Below, in pieces: positions 17,320 to 26,541 of a stretch of 50,372 nt of DNA. The translations under genes and the position numbers were made by a program. The notes beneath the pieces were generated by a model. The model did no database searches. It saw only the letters and a program-made list of their open reading frames with translations, and was not told the origin of the DNA. The stretch's first letter is position 1, and the number at the start of each line of letters is the position of its first letter. Origin of the DNA: Deltaproteobacteria bacterium (GTDB taxonomy: Bacteria > Bdellovibrionota_B > Oligoflexia > Oligoflexales > CAIYRB01); contig VGTI01000026.1 in assembly GCA_016874735.1 (NCBI GenBank), positions 1 through 50,372 on the forward strand. Reading direction: 5' to 3'.

Positions 17320-18813
17320 TCACGGGGCCATAAGCTCTTTAGGCAAGATCACCGTCGCCCACTCGACGATACGGAGCGGGCTCATCATCTTGCAGTGTTT
17401 GACTGCATGACTGTCTGTCCACTCAACAGTGCTGAGGCGCCAGGTGGCGCCGTCTCGGGTCCAGGTGATTGGGGTTGCTAGCCAAGTAGCGAAGTTGCCA
17501 ACGCGGTGACTTGTTACTTCGATAGCGTGACTGCTCCACACTTCTTTGACCTGATCCAACGAGACGAGTTCAGGTTCAAAGGATAAATCATCACCGAGTA
17601 TTTGGGTTGCGGATGCGCTGAGTGGGCTGGATCTAAGTGCTGCGAGTGCCTGATTTATGGCAGCAACGTTAGCTGCGGCACAGCTTTGGTGGTCGTTATC
17701 GACTAACTTTATCCGCGATGCGAGGCTGATATCTTTTACTGCCAGTAATTTACAACCGACCGACTGGGGCGCGAGGTAGCGATTTAGGGAGATATCAAAC
17801 GGATCCGGTGGATATTCGAGGTAAGTAGGCACTGTGATACGCGTTCGGCCATCAGTTGTCTTCTGCAACTGGGGTTTACTGGCCAAAAAGAGCGGAAATT
17901 CTGCGTGGCGATCGTAAACCTTAGGTACGGCACTCAGTAATTCTTGTAGTCCTAGGCCTGCCATCTGCGCCGTAGCACACAGTGAGTCATGACTTTGCCA
18001 TGTGGTAATGAAAGGTAGGAGGGCGCGTCTGGTAAACATCGATCGCTCGATGAGCCTAGTGCGCGCGTCAACCGCGGCGTCATCTTGAGCCGTCACAAAG
18101 TCGACTATGTCACGCGCTACCTGCATCTGCGTCGCAGTCAAGGAGGTCGTCGCTGGCAAATCCTCAGACACGGTACTGCCATCGGCAAACTGCATGTGGT
18201 TTGCTCCTGGCAGGTAGAATAATGCCTTGTCCTGGACTTTAGTGTCCGGATGCAAATGCAGGAGTTCGCGCGCTAGGGTATTAATCGGGGTGTGGCCGTC
18301 TAGGTCCCCGATCAGCATCAGTGTGGGTAGCGTGTAACTCTTCAGTGACCCGCCAAATATCACGGCGTTTGGTATGTAGCTACCGAGCAGAATGAGTCCA
18401 CCAAGATGGGCCTTTGCAGCTTCAGCGTGCCCCATAATCCCGCCGTCGGAATGACCGACAAGAAAAACGCGCCTGGCACTATTCACCATGCCTAGGTCGC
18501 TGAGCCAGTCGATCAGCGCGGAGATGCGTTTTGGGGCTTCCAGGGGATTGGGTAAATTGGCGCTAAACTTGGCTGCAACGACTGCAATTTTACCACCAGA
18601 TGTTTCGGATACGGCACTGGCCAGCGAGCTGTAGGCCTCAGGTGCTACCTTACCGCCCGGAAAAATTAACAAAACCTGATCGGCCGTCGGTTCGACGGTC
18701 GATAGCGCGACGAGTCCGCTCGGTGGTACGGTGCCGCGGCAAGGCGTGCTTACGGTCGTAAATGCCCACACAGTCACGGCCAAAATGAGTTTTTGGTGCG
18801 GTTTATTCTTCAT
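17320..18813 (-). CDS. Exported alpha/beta hydrolase with C-terminal extension
   Basis: About 497 residues from the ATG at 18813, chosen because it puts the signal peptide (KLILAVTVWAFTTVSTP) at the N-terminus; a GTG at 18879 would add 22 residues. The N-terminal half is an alpha/beta hydrolase: strand and oxyanion turn VLLIFPGGK, nucleophile elbow VGHSDGG with Ser near residue 123, acid region LIGDLDGHTP and His in GANHMQF. The C-terminal 250 residues have no recognised domain and include scattered Cys. Substrates could be lipids or esters. It is divergent from the lipoprotein gene at 18891, 77 bases away. Confidence 0.78.
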   Translation of the reverse strand: MKNKPHQKLILAVTVWAFTTVSTPCRGTVPPSGLVALSTVEPTADQVLLIFPGGKVAPEAYSSLASAVSETSGGKIAVVAAKFSANLPNPLEAPKRISALIDWLSDLGMVNSARRVFLVGHSDGGIMGHAEAAKAHLGGLILLGSYIPNAVIFGGSLKSYTLPTLMLIGDLDGHTPINTLARELLHLHPDTKVQDKALFYLPGANHMQFADGSTVSEDLPATTSLTATQMQVARDIVDFVTAQDDAAVDARTRLIERSMFTRRALLPFITTWQSHDSLCATAQMAGLGLQELLSAVPKVYDRHAEFPLFLASKPQLQKTTDGRTRITVPTYLEYPPDPFDISLNRYLAPQSVGCKLLAVKDISLASRIKLVDNDHQSCAAANVAAINQALAALRSSPLSASATQILGDDLSFEPELVSLDQVKEVWSSHAIEVTSHRVGNFATWLATPITWTRDGATWRLSTVEWTDSHAVKHCKMMSPLRIVEWATVILPKELMAP

Positions 18814-18890
18814 GAGATTCAGTGTGTTATAGGTTTTTCTTAAGTTCGGGCGGCGAACTTCCGACATTGCAGTTAACACGGGAGTAGCGC

Positions 18891-20027
18891 ATGAGCCTAG
18901 TTAAAAACATTTTGTTTACTATTGCTGCCACGTCTTGCGCTCTGGGCCTAGTCGGGTGTTCGGCAGAAGATGCACCGAAACCGCCGAAACCAAAGTCCGC
19001 AACCTTCAGTTCCGGCTCAGGAAAAGGCATAAGCGGAGGTACCGTTTCGGGTGCGGATGCCAAGGGTAACCCGGCGGAGGCCATTGGTGGCGAGGGATCT
19101 CTGACTGACGTCAGCAGCGCAGTGGACAACAGTGCCGACGAGGCAGCTTTCATGCAAATCATGAAGGATTGCGGCTTCCCCGAGGGCAAAATGCCTGAGC
19201 CGACTAAGGTGCTCTTTCAAAAAACGATGCGCTCGCTGCCTGTAACAATTCGCGGGAGCAAGGCCGTCCCAGCCAGTGCTCTGCCGGGTGGTGCGGGTCC
19301 CTTAGGGGGATTTATCGCAGCGCGTATACCTCCAGCCGTCTACACTGCGGTAGTGCGGAGCACGGCAACTGTATCCGCAACTATGGCCGGCACCAAGCAA
19401 TCCGTCCGGACTGGTCTGGAGTCGTTCAATGTGTCCATTCCGAACTTTCCGTTTCAGCCTCCGGCTGATGCGGGCCGTGCTGATGCACAAAAGGAAGTCG
19501 AGGCCAACAACAGTGACGCCACCGCAGTGGGTCCGAGTGAAGAGTTGCGTGGTGAGCTGATTGGCCAGCAGGGCCCATGGCGCGGTATCATCTGTACGGT
19601 GACGCCAACGCAGACCCTTACCGTAAGTAAGCCCGGTGCCAATAAGACAGTTAGTTTCAATCCTCCGTTGCCAGGTGGCATCTGGATGAAGTCATCACCT
19701 AAACGGTTTCAAGAAGAGATTGGCGAGGGCAAATCCTTCACCGTTGTGGCCACTGTCACAGCTTCGCAAGACCCACTGATGGCGACAGGCAGCAAGGTTG
19801 GGGGTACCGTCACCGTGAAACCCGTCTCAGGTCAGCTCGGCGAACTTAGTGTCAATGCTGATATTGCTTACGAAATCCGGACAAATTTTGGCGACAAGAC
19901 GGTCGCGCTGGGACTGACGCCGGTGCAGACTTTTTATGTGACATCGAACACCCAGGATCTTCGTGCTATTGTGCTGGAGACTGGCGTACAGCAGATACCG
20001 CGTTTGGTGATGGCGCCGGCGCAGTGA
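18891..20027 (+). CDS. Lipoprotein of unknown function
   Basis: 378 residues. The ATG has GGGAG 6-8 bases upstream. The signal ends in the lipobox LVGC and is followed by a Pro/Lys-rich spacer (SAEDAPKPPKPKS) and a Ser/Gly linker. The rest is beta-rich without a domain I recognise: repeated strands such as TQTLTVSKPGANKTVSF and IAYEIRTNFGDKTVALG. It has only two Cys after the lipobox. It may be an outer-membrane surface or periplasmic lipoprotein. TatD starts 36 bases after its stop in the same direction, though no link of function is apparent. Confidence 0.75.
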   Translation: MSLVKNILFTIAATSCALGLVGCSAEDAPKPPKPKSATFSSGSGKGISGGTVSGADAKGNPAEAIGGEGSLTDVSSAVDNSADEAAFMQIMKDCGFPEGKMPEPTKVLFQKTMRSLPVTIRGSKAVPASALPGGAGPLGGFIAARIPPAVYTAVVRSTATVSATMAGTKQSVRTGLESFNVSIPNFPFQPPADAGRADAQKEVEANNSDATAVGPSEELRGELIGQQGPWRGIICTVTPTQTLTVSKPGANKTVSFNPPLPGGIWMKSSPKRFQEEIGEGKSFTVVATVTASQDPLMATGSKVGGTVTVKPVSGQLGELSVNADIAYEIRTNFGDKTVALGLTPVQTFYVTSNTQDLRAIVLETGVQQIPRLVMAPAQ

Positions 20028-20063
20028 AGCGGTTTTCCTAAAGCTTAATTTGGTGAGCGATCC

Positions 20064-20867
20064 ATGTATGTAGATGTGCATACGCATCTGACGCATGAGC
20101 AGTTTGCGACTGATTGGCAGCTTGTAGTGCAACGGGCCGAGGCCGCGGGACTCAAAGCGATCGTCGTCAATGGTCTTGACCCTGACTCAAATCGGCTGAT
20201 CCTTCAGATGGCTGAGCAGTACGACGTGATTAAGCCGGCACTGGGGATTTATCCAGTCGATGCGGTATGTCATCTGCTACCTGCCGATTTTAAACTAACG
20301 GTAGCCCGGTTTGACGTCGATGCTGAGATAGATTTTATCGATGCCGCCGCTGCTGCGGGCAAGATAGCGGCGGTAGGTGAGTGTGGGCTGGATGGCTATT
20401 GGCTCGATGCGCGTACCTATGCCGCGCAAGAGCGCGTCTTCGGGCGCTTGATCGATGTGGCCATGCGCCATGATTTGCCGCTGATTATTCACACACGTAA
20501 GCTCGAACAACGCGCTGCCGATATCCTCAAGGAGCGGCGGGTGACCAAGGTTAACTTCCACTGTTTTGGTGGGAGGACCAGACTCGCGCAGGAATGTGCT
20601 GAGACTCATGGCTGGTATTTTTCCATTCCCGCCAATGCTACCGTCAATGAGGCCTTTCGCAAGATGCTTAAGACGCTACCACCGGAGCGTATCCTGACGG
20701 AAACTGATGCTCCCTATTTGCCACCACGTAAGGGGGAGCGGAACGAGCCTAGTGCGGTCGTAGGCACGATTGAGATCCTGGCTGCTCTGAGATCCTGGAC
20801 TGTCGCGAAAGCCACCGAACAGGTCTGGTCAAACTACTCTGACCTGTTCGGCGCCAAATGGACTTAA
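20064..20867 (+). CDS. tatD: TatD-family metal-dependent deoxyribonuclease
   Basis: 267 residues, the normal length. Metal ligands are in order: HTH near residue 6-8 (VHTHLTH), Glu in GECGLD, His in IIHTRK, His in NFHCFGG and Asp in TETDAPYL. TatD proteins are 3'-5' exonucleases with a role in repair and DNA degradation; the YcfH/TatD subgroups cannot be separated from sequence by eye. It is convergent with a lipoprotein gene, with only 4 bases between stops. Confidence 0.92.
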   Translation: MYVDVHTHLTHEQFATDWQLVVQRAEAAGLKAIVVNGLDPDSNRLILQMAEQYDVIKPALGIYPVDAVCHLLPADFKLTVARFDVDAEIDFIDAAAAAGKIAAVGECGLDGYWLDARTYAAQERVFGRLIDVAMRHDLPLIIHTRKLEQRAADILKERRVTKVNFHCFGGRTRLAQECAETHGWYFSIPANATVNEAFRKMLKTLPPERILTETDAPYLPPRKGERNEPSAVVGTIEILAALRSWTVAKATEQVWSNYSDLFGAKWT

Positions 20868-20871
20868 AGAT

Positions 20872-21552
20872 TTAGATGTGGAGTCGAGCCTGTGACTCGC
20901 CGCGGGCGCATTCCGCCGCTGTCATATGGAGACGGAAGTTATTTAGATCTATCCACGCGCTTTGATGGTCGCGAATAGAGATGGTGTTGTCGGCGTAAAG
21001 AGTCGCACAGAAGAGTTTAGCTGCAGGTGTTTCACTCGGTTCCTGATTTTGCGCCAGTTTACTCTCGAGAAGGAAACGAACAGCACGCTGCAATCTTAAC
21101 TGATACTCGCCAGCTGGTAGATCATCGATACTGAATTGACCATCAGCACGAACGCTACCAGAGCGAGCCACTTGACCTGATAAGTCATAACGGAATCCGC
21201 TGACAAAACTGTCATTATCAAGGGGCGTGATCAGGGTCATCGCGTACCCGCCTGTGCCCTGCGTGACGATTTGTCCCTGACTTTCGACCTGGATGAGTTC
21301 GCCTAGACGTGACTCCAAATCATCGGCATTGAAAAACTCGTGACCATCGACGAGGAATCCCTGCATGGCTCCGACATGGCCGTTGAGGCAGCCGCGGCCG
21401 AGGGCAAACCGACATCCATGGAGCCCAACGGTATCGACAGCGCTGGTGAGTCGCCGATTCGGGTAGGTTTCATCTTTGGTAACGTCAACTGAGCAACCAG
21501 TAACGATCGATAACCATGCTAGGTTAGCGACTAGCAGTCTTACTAACTTCAT
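20872..21552 (-). CDS. Lipoprotein with carboxypeptidase-regulatory-like domain
   Basis: 226 residues from the ATG at 21552, which has a perfect GGAGG 7 bases upstream; an upstream in-frame reading adds 27 residues that would hide the signal. The signal LVRLLVANLAWLSIVTGC ends in the lipobox. Residues ~125-160 (SGSVRADGQFSIDDLPAGEY) match a carboxypeptidase-regulatory-like beta-sandwich. Six or so Cys in the mature part could form disulphides. It is separate from the next minus-strand gene, and no other function is apparent. Confidence 0.78.
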   Translation of the reverse strand: MKLVRLLVANLAWLSIVTGCSVDVTKDETYPNRRLTSAVDTVGLHGCRFALGRGCLNGHVGAMQGFLVDGHEFFNADDLESRLGELIQVESQGQIVTQGTGGYAMTLITPLDNDSFVSGFRYDLSGQVARSGSVRADGQFSIDDLPAGEYQLRLQRAVRFLLESKLAQNQEPSETPAAKLFCATLYADNTISIRDHQSAWIDLNNFRLHMTAAECARGESQARLHI

Positions 21553-21622
21553 GCTGCACCTCCGTAATGGGCTTATGAAGAGGGTTCCATAGCGCATTAC
21601 TAAAGCAGCCTTAAGCCAGAGT

Positions 21623-21642
21623 TGCAACTCCAATGAGTTGCA
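21623..21642 (-). terminator. Hairpin downstream of the gene at 21667
   Basis: An 8-base perfect stem (TGCAACTC / GAGTTGCA) with a 4-base loop lies 25 bases beyond the stop of the minus-strand gene ending at 21667. There is no T-run on the minus strand, so it is only a possible terminator. Confidence 0.35.
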
Positions 21643-21666
21643 CCTAGGCCATGAGCCTCAACATGT

Positions 21667-22326
21667 TCACCGCGTTGCAGTAGAGCCAGACCCAGCGGAC
21701 ATCGAGAGTGGGGTGAGCTCACCCTCGGGCAAATAACCGGCGATGACGTCGAGCTGTGGATTGCCGAATTTGTCGCGGAACCTCTGGCGCGCAACGCCTA
21801 CGAGCACATCGATGGAGCGCTCTTGCTCCTCGAGCTTACCGCTGAGCGTCAAGCTGCCGCGGTCCTCTTCGAGCTGGCCATAAGGTCCGAATCGCTCCGC
21901 AATACGCAGCTGGACCTCGTAATGTCCCGTCTGTTTGGTCCACTTGGTAGGAACCGTTTCGATATGCCAATCGCCCAGGTAAAAATGATTGGGCTCGTTC
22001 AGCCGTGCCTTGAGCGTGTGGCGCATAGCTCCAGCTTGGAGGTAACGGGAGTCGATTTTACCGTTTAGCTGGCGTGTTATGATTTTCTTGTAGGGTATCA
22101 GTTTAAGGCCAATACGCACGCGACGCGGCTTCGGTGCTGCGGGGGCTTCGGCGCTGATAGCGAGGGGTTCTGCCGCTTGCCAGTGGGTATTAGACCCGGG
22201 TACTGCGGTGCCCATCATGCCAGCGATTTCGGCTCGGACTTGCCCCCCGAGACTAAGGGCGATTATGATCAAACCACATCTAACGATTAAGGGAATAAAG
22301 GCGATTGAGTCGATGCGTTGGAACAT
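21667..22326 (-). CDS. Exported hypothetical protein
   Basis: 219 residues. The ATG has AAAGG about 9 bases upstream. The N-terminal hydrophobic segment (FIPLIVRCGLIIIALSLGGQVRA) ends in an AxA-like site, so it is probably exported. A Pro/Ala linker is followed by a domain of about 140 residues with LNEPNHFYLGDWHIETVP and GHYEVQLRIAERFGPYG strands and a C-terminal Gly/Ser tail. No family recognised. It is divergent from the next gene, whose coding begins about 50 bases away. Confidence 0.65.
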   Translation of the reverse strand: MFQRIDSIAFIPLIVRCGLIIIALSLGGQVRAEIAGMMGTAVPGSNTHWQAAEPLAISAEAPAAPKPRRVRIGLKLIPYKKIITRQLNGKIDSRYLQAGAMRHTLKARLNEPNHFYLGDWHIETVPTKWTKQTGHYEVQLRIAERFGPYGQLEEDRGSLTLSGKLEEQERSIDVLVGVARQRFRDKFGNPQLDVIAGYLPEGELTPLSMSAGSGSTATR

Positions 22327-22373
22327 AGGTTGGCCTTTAGTAGGTGCAAAGTGATGGGGCCGAGCGGCGGACG

Positions 22374-23819
22374 ATGACGGATGGGTGCGGCGTGGATCCT
22401 TCTCATATGATACCTGAATTACAGGCTAATGCGACAGTTGACCTGGCACGCGTAGCGGCCGAAGCCAATGCTCGAGCAGGCGCAACAAACGGACTTAGGC
22501 CGTTCTTTATCGCCTTTTTTGGTGTCATTTTCCCCATCTTCTGGGTGGTGATGACCTTGCCGTCGATGCTGCCTTTTCAAGCCCTGAACCGAACCAAGCA
22601 GTTTCTGAAAGAGGACGCCGGCGCGCTACAGCTTTTTTTTGGTAAGTATGACAAGACGCCTGATAATCTCAACGTATTGCGCTCGTTTGCGGCTGGTTTT
22701 AGCTTGCCATTCGAGGTGTACGACCCCTTTGGTGAGCGCATCGACTTCATCCGACTTGATGACCGCCATTTTATCATTCGCTCTTTCGGTACCGATCAGG
22801 TGCAGAACAATCTCAACAGTGCCATCGATATCGCCATTGTCAGTTGGGGGGAGAAGGCAGGAGATCCTCTCGCCTATGCCTATCCGAGCTTACCGAAGCC
22901 GGAATACTACCCGGCGGCCCTGCTGCCAGGTGCGGAGTCGTCGAGTCGCCAGCTGATGGCCAAGCTTTTTGCTGACCCTGTCAGTCGCGCTAGACGTCTC
23001 GCGGTGCGTCACCTTAAGCGAGACGGCCTTTATATGGTGGCACCTCACGACGGTGTCGAAGAGTTCTTTTGGCTCCCCGGTAGTGACCGCTTGGTCTATA
23101 GCGCTACTGGTAGTACCCGTTACCGCGACGGTCTGTACCTCTGGAATCTAAACACGGATACCGTGGTAAACCTGCTGGAGAAGGTTCGTGCACCAACCCT
23201 GCGCGGCATCGCTCAGGGGGCCGACGCTTATTGGTTGGCCTTGGCTGGGGTGAGTGAAAAAGGCCCCGTGGTCTATTTTTACCTACGTCCACGCCACGCG
23301 GGCGGGCTATCGCCGGTAGAGTTTTTTGACAAGGCTAGTATCGTTGCCATTGCCGTGCCCGAGAAGGGCAAGCCCAGGCTGGCGAATTATGAAGAGTTCC
23401 CCAACGCTGCTGCAATGGGACCGGTTGGTACGGCCTTTATTCAGAGGTCGAGTCTTAAAGGGCGTGGCACCAGCCTGCAACAGGACTGGTTAGAGCTGAC
23501 CGCTAGTAACGACTTGGAGCAGCTTTTAACCTCTTGGCATGACATTTCAGAAGAGTCCGCAGGTACTTCTCTCTATCCCTACAGCCTGTGGATGCTGTCA
23601 AACCTCTACGGAGAGTCTGCCACGAGCGGGGCAGCAATTGGTGTGCGCGAGCGTGAGGTTTTACGCTCCTACGGTACTGAAGTGGCGCGGGCCTTGATCA
23701 ATTATCCTTTGGCCCCGTCGTATCTAAAAGGGTTAGCATTATTTAATTACGAAGAGCTCATGGCAGGTCGTCCGTTGCCCTACAAATTTGCAATGAAGCA
23801 CGGCAAGGCCACACCTTAA
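22374..23819 (+). CDS. Hypothetical membrane-anchored protein, possibly WD/propeller-like ectodomain
   Basis: 481 residues from the ATG at 22374; a GTG at 22344 gives a 491-residue version and neither has a good ribosome site. One membrane helix lies near the N-terminus (PFFIAFFGVIFPIFWVVMTLPSML, about residues 40-65), with most of the protein beyond it. The body is beta-rich (for example LVYSATGSTRYRDGLYLWNL), which hints at propeller blades, but the pattern is weak. No catalytic motif is seen. The neighbouring downstream genes are sugar-nucleotide and glycosyltransferase genes, so an envelope role is plausible though unproven. Confidence 0.7.
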   Translation: MTDGCGVDPSHMIPELQANATVDLARVAAEANARAGATNGLRPFFIAFFGVIFPIFWVVMTLPSMLPFQALNRTKQFLKEDAGALQLFFGKYDKTPDNLNVLRSFAAGFSLPFEVYDPFGERIDFIRLDDRHFIIRSFGTDQVQNNLNSAIDIAIVSWGEKAGDPLAYAYPSLPKPEYYPAALLPGAESSSRQLMAKLFADPVSRARRLAVRHLKRDGLYMVAPHDGVEEFFWLPGSDRLVYSATGSTRYRDGLYLWNLNTDTVVNLLEKVRAPTLRGIAQGADAYWLALAGVSEKGPVVYFYLRPRHAGGLSPVEFFDKASIVAIAVPEKGKPRLANYEEFPNAAAMGPVGTAFIQRSSLKGRGTSLQQDWLELTASNDLEQLLTSWHDISEESAGTSLYPYSLWMLSNLYGESATSGAAIGVREREVLRSYGTEVARALINYPLAPSYLKGLALFNYEELMAGRPLPYKFAMKHGKATP

Positions 23820-23878
23820 GGTGGCAGATGGCGCACTAATGAGCGACAATGCCAATCGACTCATGCAGGAGAAGGTTC

Positions 23879-24988
23879 ATGTTTAAGCACGGTACCCCTG
23901 GAGATGACGTTTATGCTGTGATCCTGGCCGGTGGCAGCGGCACCCGCTTTTGGCCTAAATCGCGTGAACTCAGGCCCAAGCAGCTCTGCGCTCTCGGCAC
24001 CGACACGCGGACTATGATTGAAATTACTCTGGCGCGGCTCGATGGGTTCATCCCGCCGGAGCGTCGCATTATAGTCACGCATGTACGCCAGCTTGACGTC
24101 ACTAAAGCCATCGTCGGTGCCCGTGCGGGTATATTTATTGCCGAGCCCGATGCGAGAAATACGGCTAATGCTCTGGCCATGGCAGCGCTGGAGATTGCCG
24201 CCATTGATCAGACTGCCAAGCAGCCGGTGATGATCTCGCTCCATTCGGATCATTTGATTCGCGATGAGGAGGCCTTCCGGACGTCTCTCCTGACGGCTGT
24301 CACTGCAGCGAGGCGCGGTAAATTGATGCTGATAGGGGTGGTACCTGAGTATGCCGAGACGGGTTTCGGTTACATCGAGCGTGGCCCTGGTTTTGAGGAT
24401 CTGATCGGTGCTTACGAAGTGGCGAGTTTCCGCGAAAAGCCGGACCTAGCGACGGCGCGGGAGTATCTGGAATCGAAGAATTTTTACTGGAACGCCGGCA
24501 TGTTTGTTTGGCGTGTCGACGTGATTATGGAGGAGCTGCAGCGCACGTTAGCGCCCTCACTCGCGCGCCTCATTGCGGCGCAGGTTGAAGTCGGTGGTCG
24601 GTTCTCCGAAGCTGATCTACTGCCGCTGGCGGCAGCTTATAAGAAGCTGCCAAAGATCTCGATTGACCATGCCGTGCTTGAGACCAGCACTAATATCGGT
24701 GTGATTCCGGCCAATATCGGCTGGCAGGATATCGGTAGTTGGGACGCCCTCAGTCGTAGTTTCACTCCTGATCAGCACGGCAATCTCCTGTTCGGTGATG
24801 GCTGTATGCTCGACTGCGCCAATACCACGGTGGATACGGATGGCCCTTTCGTCGCAACTCTGGGGCTACACAATCATGTCGTCGTGGCCAGTGGCGGTGC
24901 GATCTTGGTGTGCCCCAAGGAGCGGTCGCAAGAAGTGCGTCGCGTTGTTGATTGGTTGACGGAAAAAGGACGGCGGGAACTGCTGTGA
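23879..24988 (+). CDS. manC: Mannose-1-phosphate guanylyltransferase
   Basis: 369 residues from the ATG at 23879, which has CAGGAGAAGG 4-9 bases upstream; an upstream ATG at 23849 is unlikely. The nucleotidyltransferase signature ILAGGSGTRFWPKSR with RPKQLCAL matches ManC-type enzymes that make GDP-mannose from mannose-1-phosphate and GTP. Other family blocks are AEPDARNTANAL, FREKPDLATAREYL and FYWNAGMFVWR, plus DHAVLE and GWQDIGSWDAL. It lacks the C-terminal phosphomannose isomerase domain of AlgA-type enzymes, so it is the single-function form. It overlaps the GT39-like gene by 4 bases (GTGA), consistent with a glycan operon. Confidence 0.92.
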   Translation: MFKHGTPGDDVYAVILAGGSGTRFWPKSRELRPKQLCALGTDTRTMIEITLARLDGFIPPERRIIVTHVRQLDVTKAIVGARAGIFIAEPDARNTANALAMAALEIAAIDQTAKQPVMISLHSDHLIRDEEAFRTSLLTAVTAARRGKLMLIGVVPEYAETGFGYIERGPGFEDLIGAYEVASFREKPDLATAREYLESKNFYWNAGMFVWRVDVIMEELQRTLAPSLARLIAAQVEVGGRFSEADLLPLAAAYKKLPKISIDHAVLETSTNIGVIPANIGWQDIGSWDALSRSFTPDQHGNLLFGDGCMLDCANTTVDTDGPFVATLGLHNHVVVASGGAILVCPKERSQEVRRVVDWLTEKGRRELL

Positions 24989-26541
24989 CTGTTCGTCTCC
25001 CGCGGTCCATTTGGCTCTTTCTCCTGGCCACTACCGCAGTACGTATCTATTGGGCAGCGTATGCGCCGCTGGCCAATGATGAGGCTTACTACTGGGACTG
25101 GTCGCGGGTGCTGCATCTCAGCTACCTCGATCATCCCCCAGCCGTAGCCTGGTTGGGTGCTGCGGCAGAGCAGATTTTCGGACCTAGCTCTGGTCTCAGT
25201 GCGCGTGGTCTTGTGCCGCTATTGCACTTAGCAGCTGTGCTCGCGCTGATCAAATGTGCAGCGCTGCTGCACGGTAAAGCGCTTGAGCGGCGGCAGCTGT
25301 GGATGGTGGTTTTACTCTGTGAGTTGGTGCCGGCATTTTCGCTAGAGGGCGTAGTACTACTACCTGACTCAGCCTTGCTGCCGGCTTTGGCGTTAAGTCT
25401 TTTAGCGGTTCTTGAGGCAGCGCAGGCTCGTGTTGGTAAGTCGTGGCATTGGGCCCCACTCGCTGGTGTGGCCATCGGCTGCGCTGGCCTCAGTAAGTAT
25501 CACGCGGCACCGATAGCGACCGGCATGGGACTGGGGCTGTTACTTTATGGGTGGCGCACGCGGCGCCTTCGTGACTACATCGCTTTTCTCGCAGCTAGCA
25601 GCTTGATTGCACTGTTAGTGACCGCGCCCGTATGGGTCTGGAACGCACAGCATGATTGGGCCTCGTTTCGTTTCCAAGGAGCCCACGGATTTTCGGGACT
25701 CATGTGGGATCCAGTTGCGGCAGGTAGGTTCTACCTTGGTCAATTGTTACTCTTAAGTCCCTTGGTAGTGGTTGGCGGCTTCCTTATGATGGTGCGTCAA
25801 CGTCAGGTCAATTTAGCTACTGTTTTATTGGCGGCCGCGGCACCGTTGATTGTTCTCCTTGAATCGCTGGCATTTGCTAAGCAGCTGTTGCCCCATTGGT
25901 TGGCGCCGGCTTTTTGGTTGCTAGTGCCGCTCCTGGCTACGAGTCCTTGGCCGACCAAATTGGTGCGCACCAATTTCATCGTTGCCGGGCTCATAACAGG
26001 TCTGCTCCCGTGGGTGCTCGCAATCGCGCCCGCACGTGAGCGGCTGATCGCCTCGTTTGCAGGCCGGCCTGGTCCGCTGTCTGAGTTGACCTTGTGGCAG
26101 CCACTGGCAGATGTGTTAATCAAGGATCCACAAATTGGTCCCTTATTAGCCCATGCAAAGGAACCTAAGAACGGCGGGTGTCAGGATCAAGTTACCGTGG
26201 CTACGCTACGTTGGTTCTGGACCGCCCAGCTGGCCTTCAATCTCCCGAATAAACCTCAGGTGCTTTCTCTGGATCAGAATCACCGCTCTTATTATCACTA
26301 CCGCGATCACTGGCCGGATTTTGGTGGTTGTCCCGTGTTGGTCATTGCCGATAGCCGTCATCTGGACCGCGCACAGCTCGCTAAGATTCTCAGCACTTGG
26401 CAAGAGTGGACAGTCGTCGTACCCTCACATAGCGACACTGAGATTTTGGCGCTTTGGGGGCGGTTTCGTGAACGTGCAGACCTTGAGCCTGTAGCAGCCG
26501 CCATGCATGGATTTGGGGGCGATCATCCGGCCGCGTACTAA
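24985..26541 (+). CDS. GT39-family glycosyltransferase (ArnT/PMT-like)
   Basis: 518 residues from the GTG at 24985 that overlaps the manC stop. Around ten hydrophobic helices and a large, periplasmic C-terminal region are typical of the PMT_2/ArnT superfamily. The first periplasmic loop has NDEAYYWDWSRVLHLSY with DHPPAVAWLG, matching the catalytic acidic residue and substrate-loop pattern of this family. These enzymes move sugar from a polyprenyl-phosphate donor to lipid A, protein or polymer on the periplasmic side. Since GDP-mannose is made by the upstream enzyme, mannose transfer is a fair guess, but a polyprenyl-phosphate mannose synthase is not in view. It overlaps the PHP gene by 35 bases. 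Confidence 0.88.
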   Translation: MTVRLPRSIWLFLLATTAVRIYWAAYAPLANDEAYYWDWSRVLHLSYLDHPPAVAWLGAAAEQIFGPSSGLSARGLVPLLHLAAVLALIKCAALLHGKALERRQLWMVVLLCELVPAFSLEGVVLLPDSALLPALALSLLAVLEAAQARVGKSWHWAPLAGVAIGCAGLSKYHAAPIATGMGLGLLLYGWRTRRLRDYIAFLAASSLIALLVTAPVWVWNAQHDWASFRFQGAHGFSGLMWDPVAAGRFYLGQLLLLSPLVVVGGFLMMVRQRQVNLATVLLAAAAPLIVLLESLAFAKQLLPHWLAPAFWLLVPLLATSPWPTKLVRTNFIVAGLITGLLPWVLAIAPARERLIASFAGRPGPLSELTLWQPLADVLIKDPQIGPLLAHAKEPKNGGCQDQVTVATLRWFWTAQLAFNLPNKPQVLSLDQNHRSYYHYRDHWPDFGGCPVLVIADSRHLDRAQLAKILSTWQEWTVVVPSHSDTEILALWGRFRERADLEPVAAAMHGFGGDHPAAY